Below are positions 53,862-62,118 of a stretch of 64,000 nt of DNA, piece after piece. This stretch comes from Sabellastarte sp. h YS-2021 (lineage: Eukaryota > Annelida > Polychaeta > Sabellida > Sabellidae): NCBI GenBank assembly GCA_964017235.1, contig OZ024927.1, positions 25,439,160-25,503,159 on the forward strand, given 5' to 3'. The notes beneath the pieces were generated by a model. The model was not told where the DNA came from and made no database searches. It saw only the letters and a program-made list of their open reading frames with translations. How positions within the stretch are numbered: the first letter of the stretch is position 1; every line of letters starts with the position of its first letter. A program made the translations under genes and the position numbers.

Positions 53862-54757
53862 CAGATTTTCTTAACTGTTTGTTTAAGGAAAGAAATCTCA
53901 AGCCATCTACCATTGCTGGTTATAGAACAGCTATTGCAGATGGTTTGGGTGTGAAGGGTGAGCAGATCTCTAAAAGTCTTGAGCTAAATAGACTGTTAGC
54001 AAGCTTTTACAGAGACAAACCAGTAGCAAATAGGTCTATACCTTCTTGGGATTTGGCATTGGTACTCCATGCATTGACCAAACAACCTTTTGAACCCTTG
54101 GGGAAAGCTTCTTTGAAGTTATTAACCTTTAAGACAGTTTTTCTTTTGACTTTGGCTTCGGGCAAAAGGAGAAGTGAAGTTCATGCTTGGACTCATTCAT
54201 CTCTCAGTTATAAGGAGAATTGGTCTCAAGTCACTTTGGCCCCATCAACTGCCTTTTTGGCAAAGAACCAGTTGGCTTCAGATGGGCCTGCTGCAATTAA
54301 ACCAGTGGTCATTCCAGCATTGAAACCTCAGTTAGACAAAAGTTTGACTCAAGATAGATCTCTTTGTCCTGTGAGGGCTTTGAAATTCTATTTGGATAGG
54401 ACAAAAGATTTGAGGAAGAATAAGAATCTTTTGTTTGTAGCTATAAAAGAGGGCTTTGCAAGAGATATTTCCAGGGCAACTATCTCATCTTGGTTAAAAC
54501 AGACTATTCTTTTGGCTTATGAGAATTCGGACCCTGAGTCTCAACAGCTGTATCAGGTGAAAGCTCATGATGTCCGCTCAATGGCTGCATCTTTGGCATT
54601 TAAAGGAGGAATTTCTTTGAATGAGATACTTCAGGCTTGCTTTTGGAAGTCTCACAATACGTTCACCAATTTCTATCTGAAGGACCTATGTTGGCATAAT
54701 GGCCAGATTTTGAAATTGGGCCCTATAGTATCTGCTCAGCATGTGATAGATTTATAG
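51815..54757 (+). CDS. DIRS-A recombinase frame: overprinted N-terminal part plus tyrosine recombinase
   Basis: The frame is open from the codon after the Gag TGA to 54757, in the same frame as Gag. It has no ATG at its upstream edge (51821 is GTG). Numbering residues from 51821, the first roughly 630 overlie ORF2 in another frame, are Ser/Lys/Arg-rich and match no domain I know. The tyrosine recombinase occupies about 632-978: SAM-like region ('RRIYESRWSIFGKWCEESQV', 'LKPSTIAGYRTAIADGL'), then catalytic R783/R784 (GKRRSEV), H916-x-x-R919 (AHDVR), H945 (WKSH) and Y952 (NFYL). All catalytic residues are present. Recombinases of this class integrate the circular DNA intermediate. The start may be internal, or reached by readthrough. 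Confidence 0.85.
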   Translation: MSVPRKPSVQFLAGMGSQESSSKGSDHFEGGLLSEFQKSTSIDKLSCNKEQIFEPGEARVFDKGGLSNDRQKSDNSSSKGHFPRILQSLVSCPQTRKEMATSNRSECGKSIFAYSNFQDGNCRKYSRFASRRRVGNFTRPYRCVLPHTNTPTVPKVSALQCRRQILPVHCLALRNRYGSTRIHHGSKGGETDGSCRRHQDSSVYRRLAIESKNKTAMSREYPQVDSSCAELGLDHKFRKIRFNSNSRNRIFGLQIRPPGRSSLSNSKENRSPSRKDSFHVESYSNISKGAHVTDWEHGFNGEDCTIGSSAYETSTMVPQDTLEVSSVSGYPSTSVSGSKTASSVVDQSLEPEEGFPTSSEGVQSPSIHRCFPKRLGGSFRASHSQWFVESGGVKTSHKHSRAKSSISSFKIIRKSASASKSADFHRQLFSGCLSEQTGRHPFSRNVCPNLENYGLDKCQGDPDSGKTHSRESQCFGRFSVKERQGDSNRMGSESSSVQSNLPLLASTNGRFVCNKVESQATNVCVSCPRRSGLGNRCIEHLLGGSGRLCVLSSGSHSSGDSKDDHLQVQNHHDCTRVARDVLVLGSGGSVHKASSETSLVGGSVDSAFQQQTSQQSDVPESSCLASGVNHEYSERFSEEVAKRIKEPQRHSSRRIYESRWSIFGKWCEESQVDVSNPTIPEVADFLNCLFKERNLKPSTIAGYRTAIADGLGVKGEQISKSLELNRLLASFYRDKPVANRSIPSWDLALVLHALTKQPFEPLGKASLKLLTFKTVFLLTLASGKRRSEVHAWTHSSLSYKENWSQVTLAPSTAFLAKNQLASDGPAAIKPVVIPALKPQLDKSLTQDRSLCPVRALKFYLDRTKDLRKNKNLLFVAIKEGFARDISRATISSWLKQTILLAYENSDPESQQLYQVKAHDVRSMAASLAFKGGISLNEILQACFWKSHNTFTNFYLKDLCWHNGQILKLGPIVSAQHVIDL

Positions 54758-55290
54758 CTAGGTAATGAAGTTGTCTGTTATATCTATGTTTTTTATGCTG
54801 TATTGATGTCTGTTTTTGTATTGAGTGGCTATACATTATATTTTATGTGTTTACAGGATAGATGGCTGTAACACCTGTATATATTGTACAGTTTTGTTGG
54901 CTTGAGCCTCGCTTGGAGCGTATGATGCGTCAGCTGATAGTGGTGCCAAGTGGGGTTTGACCCGTAGTTGCTTTGAAGTTTATGTTGAGTTTCAAGTTTG
55001 TGTTGATACAACTTTCTACTATGGCATTAGATGGATTGGAACATTGTGAGATCTACATTCGACCTTTTATTTGAAGGTATGTTGAATGTGGGTGCTGGCA
55101 GTTTTAACGTTTATATGTTATAATCATGTTAAACGCACTGTTAAATGTTGGAGTTTATGTGTTGTTATTTACATGTAAGACTCACATTGTTTATATTACA
55201 GTTTCTCACAGTGTTTTTTCTTGTTGTGGTAGTAGGGCTGGTGATGGTAGTTGCTAAAAGTAATTCCCACCGTCCTGCAAGGCTGAATTC
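54758..55290. other. DIRS-A noncoding region between recombinase and internal complementary region
   Basis: About 530 bp, T/G-rich on the + strand, no frame of note. It probably holds the 3' untranslated and termination signals of the element transcript. Confidence 0.6.
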
Positions 55291-55387
55291 AGCTACTGTT
55301 AGGAAATGGTAAGGGTATTTCGCTATAAAATTGAAAAATTTAATAGTAATTTAAATTTTTATTAGAAATACTTACCATTTCCTAACA
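55291..55387. repeat. DIRS-A internal complementary region
   Basis: Bases 55291-55330 are the reverse complement of the left terminus (through TTTTATAGCG). Bases 55331-55387 are the reverse complement of the right terminus (55587-55643). Together they read as a circle junction in reverse. Confidence 0.95.
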
Positions 55388-55431
55388 CTCAAATTTCCCT
55401 CCCGCCTCCCCGCAAGTCATTCTTTTACTTG

Positions 55432-55602
55432 CAACAAAAATAATGAGGTAAACAATGTAGTCATGTGACCTCTTTGGCGGGAGGACGGACTACTGTAACC
55501 CAATGGCTTGGTTAAGGTTGTGAGTAAACCTTAAAATCGCATCTCTGCGTTGGCCATTGGGTTGGATGGCTCCAACAAATAGCTACTGTTAGGAAATGGT
55601 AA
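55432..55602 (-). repeat. DIRS-A right inverted terminal repeat
   Basis: 'caacaaaaataatgaggtaa ... tgttaggaaatggtaag', the inverted partner of 49848-50016. A 41-bp unique right end follows, to 55643. Confidence 0.93.
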
Positions 55603-55643
55603 GTATTTCTAATAAAAATTTAAATTACTATTAAATTTTTCAA

Positions 55644-55755
55644 ATTTGCTGAAATTTTTAGTAAATATGCGTATTTACTGATTTGGTCAGTAAATACGCA
55701 TATTCCCTGAAAATGTCAGTTTTTTGGTCTAGTAAATACGCGTATTTACTAAAAT
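55644..55755. repeat. array of palindromic AGTAAATA-CGCG-TATTTACT motifs
   Basis: Three copies in about 100 bp: 'agtaaatatgcgtatttact' (55660-55679), 'cagtaaatacgcatattccc' (about 55688), and the perfect 20-nt palindrome 'agtaaatacgcgtatttact' (55731-55750). A fourth copy is split by DIRS-A (49813-49827 plus 55644-55651). 55756-56570 is unique AT-rich sequence with no gene seen. Confidence 0.8.
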
Positions 55756-57884
55756 CATCATGAAGACTTTATATCTTAAATACTGGGTGTTATCTTGTCT
55801 TCATATTAACAGTTATTTCAAACCTTAAATAGCTTTGTCATATTCAAAGTTTGATACTTGTTTACAATCCAGCACTGGGATAATTATTTAACATCACTTT
55901 ATAATTTCAAAAGCATTTGCATGTGATATGTGATAAAAATTTGTAGCATTTTTTTTTTCATGTAAAATAAATTTTAATGTAATAGACAAGTTTATAAATT
56001 TAAATATCCAAATATTTATCAAATTATGACGCTTTATGTGTAAAAGGAACAACAATCAGGGAAATAAGATTAAGATATATTTCGGTTCAAGAACTGAATT
56101 TCACTGTAGTTTTAACAATGTATTTTAACAATGCATATCTTTTCCAAAGGTCACCAATAAAGTTTAGATCTATAATTGGGGTTGAATAAAACTTCCCTTT
56201 AATGTTGTCCCCACAATAGAGGAAGCCACACTATAACCATAGATGCCTCAAAAGAGATAAAGTCCCTCTGAAAGATTATGATAGAATCCAATTAAGGGCT
56301 AACTGGCCTTTTCATTGTTTCTAACAATAATTCTTTGATCAAGTAGCCAGTACCTACACTAACAAACTAAAGTCATAAATCTACCAGGGGCCAATTTCAC
56401 AATAAAATAAATAAACCACTTACTAATAATCTCTGTTTAACAAGAGATTCTTTGAGAATATATGCAGACTTGTTTGAGTGTAAATCATTTCTTAAATGAT
56501 AAGGTAAAATTTCTGCTGAATGAAATTACAGTTAAAATTTAGAAATTTAAATCAATTTCTTAAACTTTTATTTTATTGCGTTAATACATCCTATCCAATG
56601 GACAATTTCTAATCCGGTCGGTGCAGACCAGCCCGCCAAACGCCAGAAAAAGACATCCTGTGTTTGCACCGGCTGGCCGGTCCCACTACTGTGCATTCAC
56701 CAGGTGGCGCATGGTATTTACTTCCTGTCTAGACAACATGATGTCGTATCATCTTTTTCGTTTTGCGTGTGTACTGTGCAGACGTGTTTTCAACATCTTC
56801 AGAGTTTTTAAAGGAAAAAGTGTGGATTATGACGGATTTTCAACCTTATTTGCTATAATTTGTTGAAGAAGTGTTATCTACTTTACATGCACGGGCATAC
56901 ATTAAGAAATATGCTGGAAACACTCCCTAGTAGATTCACTTTAGTTTTGATGAAAGGGCAGTAATCGACGAGAAATATGAAGGCAGCCATTTTGCTAGTT
57001 TCCTTCCATTCAACAATTGTGTTGTAAGGGGCAGATCGACAATATTAAGAAACATAATGGAGATACTACTTACAAGGTCTTTTGTTTGAATGTACCTGCT
57101 GTATCCTTCCAGTTACAATCACCATAGAAACGTTTTTTCTAGTACTACAAATGAAAAACACGGAAAACTTCAGTTAATCTTCAGAGCGCACTGGTCCAGA
57201 CTTCTTTGCTGTAAAGCATTAGTCGACCAGCAAGCTCCAGTTCAACCCGACCTCTCAATAGAAGGTGATATCAGTCCCTCCCTTGCAGACCCGGCTTTGT
57301 TGTCGGTAGTGGGGGTTGTGGATGGCCAGTTCTCTGGTTTTATCACGAAAGTATGAATTTCATCTACACATCTACAGAGCGCACTGGTCCAGGCTTCTCC
57401 ACTTTTGAAGCATCAGCCGACCGGCCAGCTCAAAAGAACGCAACCTCTGACGTCATCTCCACGAAGCTGGTCGCGTGGTTCACCGACCAAGTCATGAAGC
57501 TGATCACATGATTCACCGACCAGGAAGGTCGGAAGTGCGTTCTTCAGAACTCACGTCTACTGTGATTTCAGTCCCTGCCTTGCAGACCCGGCCTTGTTAT
57601 CAATAGTAGGGTTTTGTGGACAGTCAGAATACTGTAAAGTTGCAGGTTAAGTATCAAACAAAGAACGCAACCACTGACATCATCTTCAATCGGCCAATCG
57701 CGTGTCCTGCTGACCAGCAAGCTGGTCACATGACATGCCAAACAACAATTGCTACAAAAAATAGCTCACACTGGGGCTTTCCCAGCAACTGTCAAATCTA
57801 CAAATAAGATGTGCGTTTAAAAGAAATACTTTAATTAATGGAGGAAACGCGCAGTAAGCTGAATTCAACACAAAAGATAGTTGT

Positions 57885-58925
57885 AAAGTTGCTTAAGCAA
57901 CTGGTTACAGAGTGTACCAACCGGGTACTGGCTACACAGCCTTGTACAGTTGATTCAACAACTGGTTAGAGAGTGTACTGACATGACTGTACAGCTTACC
58001 CGACCCCCCCCCCCCCCCCAACTGGTTACAGAATCATCCTACCTAGTCCATTCAACTCTGTTGATTCTGGGGCAGGTAGACAGCTAGTATCTACAAGATA
58101 TAGCTTCAACCGACTGGTTACAGAGTCTACCGACCGGCCACACAGGTAGCTTCACATTAACCGGTTACAGAGCCTGCCTATCACCAACCAGCACCAAGAA
58201 TCACCAACCCAAAGGTCTTCTACCAGCTGGCCACTCCTCATCAGCAGCCTATTCACCGGCCTAAGACTGATGACAGGCCTAATAATGTATAGTCCCTGAC
58301 AGGAAGTTTTTTCCTACACAGAAACTACTTCAACCAGTTACCAAGCTCACCAACCGGTTACAGGCTATACAGTTTTCACTGAGCAGTTTTGCTTCACACC
58401 AGCTGGTTACAGAGTCTACCGACCTTCTATCATGTGCAATTACTGTCTTGCCCCTTTTCAATACTGGTTACAGAGGACCGGAGGGGCCACGGTGGCAGAG
58501 TGGTAACACTCTCGCCTCCCACCTCTGCGGCTGGGGTTTGATCCCCGTCATGGCCGTAAGTGGGAAAGCTGGTAGTTGCTTGCCGTTGGTCGGCAGTTTA
58601 CAGTACAGAACCCTAGCGAACTATATGTACTGGTTTCCTCTGCCCTTCCAACTACCCGTCGTGATATGACCTGTACAGTGTTGAAAGCGACGTAAAACCC
58701 CAAATAAATAAATAAATACAGAGGACCGGAACCGACCAGCAGACCCACCTGGGGATCACCTAGTATTAGTAGACCAGTAACTAAATTCAGTGGTCAGCCT
58801 ACCCTACCAGTTTACTGGTTACAGAGTATCACAGGCTACAGAGAATTACTATAACCAAAAATTGCTGGTTACAGAGAAACAACTGGCCAAAAATTGCTGG
58901 TTACTGAGAAAACAAATGGTGTTTT
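57885..58925. repeat. dispersed CTGGTTACAGAG motifs within DIRS-C
   Basis: About eleven irregularly spaced copies of (A)ACTGGTTACAGAG or AACCGGTTACAG variants (for example about 57900, 57961, 58020, 58110, 58160, 58404, 58464, 58815, 58868, 58899). Spacing varies from about 30 to 100 bp, so this is not a simple tandem repeat. Often followed by 'tctaccgacc'. Meaning unknown; possibly the relic of a repetitive Gag region. Confidence 0.65.
58483..58716 (+). mobile_element. tRNA-type SINE inserted in DIRS-C
   Basis: Starts 'ggggccacggtggcagagtg' (A-box TGGCAGAGTGG), B-box 'ggtttgatccc' near 58535, body to 'gttgaaagcgacgtaaaacc' and an (AATA)n tail. Perfect 14-bp target duplication 'tacagaggaccgga' at 58469-58482 and 58717-58730. 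Different family from the SINE at 41195 but with a similar 3' end. Confidence 0.92.
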
Positions 58926-59189
58926 TTTTGAACAGCAAGAGAAAAGGTGGTCCACACTCAAACAAGCTTTGATCGTGTCCGGTCAGGGGTCAGCCATCAT
59001 ACAAATGACAATATGTACATTCTCCACCTTACAGGCGACTGGCCCGGGGCCAAGAGTCTATAAAATGTGAAGAGTTGTGTCACCCCCACCGGACTGGACC
59101 ATTGCAATAACAGATGGACCTTTAACTGGTTTTTCATTTAGTTGGTACAACCATTGGGGACCTAGTCTAGATCTGAGAAACCAAACCTT

Positions 59190-60700
59190 TCAGAGACCAT
59201 CAGGACCACCCTCCAACAAGGGGAGTGGGTTACCTGAATAGATTTCAAGGTCACCTACTTCCATATACCAATACAGGTACAGTCCAGGAAATTACTGAGA
59301 TTTCATGTCCAACATACCAGTTCAAAGCACTGCCTTTAGGTCTGTCCACAGCACCCATGGAGTTCACTGTAGTAGCAGAGGAGTTGAAACTGATGGCCAT
59401 ACACAAGGGTATAAGAATCCACCAGTACCTAGCCGGCTAGTTGGTGAGAGCCAAATCCCACCAGGCTTGTCTCCAGAATACTCAAGATCTAGTGAAAATA
59501 TGCCAAGAACTAGGTTGGCGGGTGAACTTGGGGAAATCAGAACTGGAATCCAAACAAGTCTTGACCATTTCGACCTCAGATCTGGCTGGTTCCGACCAAC
59601 ACCGGACCGGTGGCAGAGCCTGCAGGACAAAATACTGGAACTGCTATCCCTTCCGGCCTGGCAGCTTATTTCCTTGATAGGTTTACTAACAGCCACAGAA
59701 AAGCAAGTTCACCTAGACCGACTTTCATATGAGACCCATACAGTGGCATCTCAAAAACAACTGGAAGGTACCAGAGTCACTAGAATGGGTGTTTCCAATA
59801 CCGAGGTCCTTGCACCCACACCTACAGTGGTGGCTGCAAGAGGACTATGTCCTTACAGATCAACCATTACACCCAATAAACATGCTCTGCAAATCTTTAC
59901 AGACACATCAACAGAAGGGTGGGGCGCTCACTTAAATGAACGCACTGCAAGAGGAACCTGGTCCCTTCCAGAAAGCAAGCTGCATATCAATTACCTAGAA
60001 CTCAAGGCAGTCTTTCTAGCCATAAAAGAGTTCCAAGACCTCTGCCTACACAAGTTGGTACTTGTAGCAACAGACAACACCACAGTGGTGTCATACATAA
60101 TAATAATGATAAATAATAAATAAGTTTATTCAGCAAAGTATGTGGTTACAGTAAATGAAATAATGCTGAAACAAGGAAGGAGACGTGAGGTCGGGCCTAC
60201 TTTGTGCTTTACTATTGGGAATCTTGACCTGGTGCACCAGAAATCAAGTAGCCCGACACATTCCAGGCCAGCTGAATGTGGTAGCAGACGAGCTATCCAG
60301 GCTAGGCCAGACTATCCAGAGTGGTCTCTCCTTTAGGAGGTTTTCCAAGCAATATGCAGCAGGTGGCACCGGCCTCAACTAGACCTATTTGCCACGTGGT
60401 TCAACAACAAGTTGCCTTTGTTTGTGTCACCAGTACCAGATCCCCTGCACTCAGTCTGCCATGGGAGGTACTGGACACATATGCTTTCCCACCAGCAGCC
60501 ATCTTGTGGTTGTGAAGTTGCAGGACTACCCATGCAAGAAAATCATTCTGATTGCTCCGGGGTGGCCCAACATGCCTTGGTTTTTGGGACCTAGGGGCAG
60601 TCAGATCCCAGTGAGCCTGTCTTTCTTGCCCAACCTGTTAACTCAGCCCTTCAATCAGATCCCTCACAGAAATATGACAACCTAAATCTCCATGCATGGC
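59190..60700 (+). pseudogene. DIRS-C RT/RNase H/methyltransferase-like remnant
   Basis: RT: 'YQFKALPLGLSTAPMEFTVV' and 'GIRIHQYLAG' then a stop. The catalytic YLDDWL box has become YLAG-stop (59425-59443), so it is catalytically dead. RNase H is readable from 'IFTDTSTEGWGAHLNE' (about 59895) through 'LELKAVFLAIKEF' and 'ATDNTTVVSY'. An (ATA)n-containing insertion of about 90 bp (60095-60185) breaks the frame; it resumes at 'RHIPGQLNVVADELSR' (60255-60302). Methyltransferase-like 'IILIAPGWPNMPWF' lies at about 60542-60583. Confidence 0.85.
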
Positions 60701-60802
60701 TGCTAGAGCCACATCAATCAAGAAACAGGGCTTCGCTGAAGCAGTGGCAGCAAGAATTGAGGCTCATCAAACAGGATCAACCAGATCAGTCTGTGAGGCA
60801 AA

Positions 60803-61675
60803 GTGGACCATTTTTACAAGTGGTGCGTCACTAATCAGGTGGACCTCAGAGCACCCCCTGTAAAGTCAGTTACTGACTTCCTTATGTACCTATTGCAGGA
60901 CAGGAAGCTACAGCCCAGCACCATTGATGGTTACAGGTCAGCCATTGCTGATAAACTGGGAAATTCACCCTTCAACATCAGCAAGGATGAAAATCTCACT
61001 CGTCTCCTGGATAGTTTCCACAGAGACAGACCCAAAGGCAGGAGGGGCATACCCTCCTGAAACTTCTCACTGGTCTTGCACCAGCTAAGACTCTGTTTGA
61101 TCCAATCAAGGAGACCTCCTTGAAGCATTTGTCCTTCAAGATGGTTTTCCTATTGGCCCTTGGGTCGGGCAAGTGTAGAAGTGAGATTCATGCTTGGTAA
61201 AACTGATATATTAGACACCAATCCGACTGGTCAAGGCATCCCTGTATCCATCACTCAGTTTTTTATCCAAGAATCAGCTGGCCAAAGGGGGAACAGACAG
61301 TGTGGCCCCTGGGGTTATAACAGTCCTGGTCCCTTTGTCTGGTCAGAGCATTGCGCTACTATTTGGACAGGACCTCAGACCTCAGGCAGAATAAGGAGGG
61401 GGGTTTTGTCCTTTCAGAAAGGTTTCCACAAAGACATCTCACCTGCCACAATCTCCTCTGTGATCCTATGTTATGAGCTCTCTGACCAGGAGGCCCACAC
61501 TTTACATCAGGTTAAAGCCCATGATGTCAGGGCCTTTGCTGCTTCTAAGGTCTTCCAGTCGGGAGTCTCCTTAGATCCAATCTTGTCAGCCTGCCACTGA
61601 AGTCACATAATTCCTTCACACAGTTCTATCTGAAGGGCGTGGCTTGGGCTGATTCAGAGCTTTACCATTCAGAGC
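60803..61675 (+). pseudogene. DIRS-C tyrosine recombinase remnant
   Basis: SAM-like region 'MDHFYKWCVTNQVDLRAPPV' and 'LQPSTIDGYRSAIADKLG' (60803-61060), then broken frames. The catalytic-R region survives as 'aagtgtagaagtgagattca' (about 61171). H-x-x-R is kept in 'KAHDVRAFAAS' (about 61513-61545), and the Tyr box 'ttcacacagttctatctgaa' is at about 61615 in another frame. Pseudogene. Confidence 0.82.
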
Positions 61676-62118
61676 TCGGTGGTGGCTACTTAGCAGATCC
61701 ACAAGTGGCCCTTAGATTGAGGAGATTTGTATATATGTATAAACAGTTCTTCATGTACATAAGGATTAAGTGTGGCGTGCTTCCTTCAGGAGGTTTATTT
61801 GCATTCTTGCACTGAACTCATCCCTCTCTTCCCCTACCTCAGAGCAGGTCTGCAAAAAGGAGGGGGGCGACAGCGGTATATCCCCGGGTAACCGGCTGCT
61901 GGCAACCGACCATGGTCTTACAGGGTTTCCTAACCTTAAGGTCAACCCAGGCCTAGGCCTATATGTCTCCTGACGAAGTCAGCCTAGACCGTAGGTTAAA
62001 ATTTGCTATTACTTGTGAGTTCACATAAGTCCCTAGTAACTTAACTGGTAGTGGTAGTTATTCAGCGATTGTCCATTGGATAGGATTTATTAATGCAATA
62101 AAATTGCAAATTTAATAA

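Larger units (their letters stand above)
49828..55643 (+). mobile_element. DIRS-A: structurally complete DIRS-type retrotransposon
   Basis: 5.8 kb. Left end TTTTATAGCG, right end ...ATTTTTCAA. Inverted terminal repeats of about 170 bp (49848-50016 and 55432-55602). An internal complementary region (55291-55387) is the exact reverse complement of right end joined to left end, confirming both boundaries to the base. Three long frames in DIRS order. Removing the element rejoins a palindromic host motif (findings). No target duplication, as expected for recombinase-mediated insertion. Frames and termini are intact, so this copy may be competent. Confidence 0.93.
56571..62118 (+). mobile_element. 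DIRS-C: decayed DIRS-type retrotransposon
   Basis: Left end TTTTATTGCG followed by 'cctatccaatggacaat'. The reverse complement of this left end is at 62067-62104 ('gtccattggataggatttat taatgcaataaaa', two mismatches). RT, RNase H, methyltransferase-like and recombinase remnants are in canonical order from 59200 to 61670. The right boundary is ambiguous: 62067-62118 may be the true right end abutting DIRS-D, or the first half of an internal complementary region. The region 56610-59180 is strongly degenerate, with a duplicated segment (about 57180-57350 versus 57370-57620) and a C16-type run at 58004. Confidence 0.75.
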
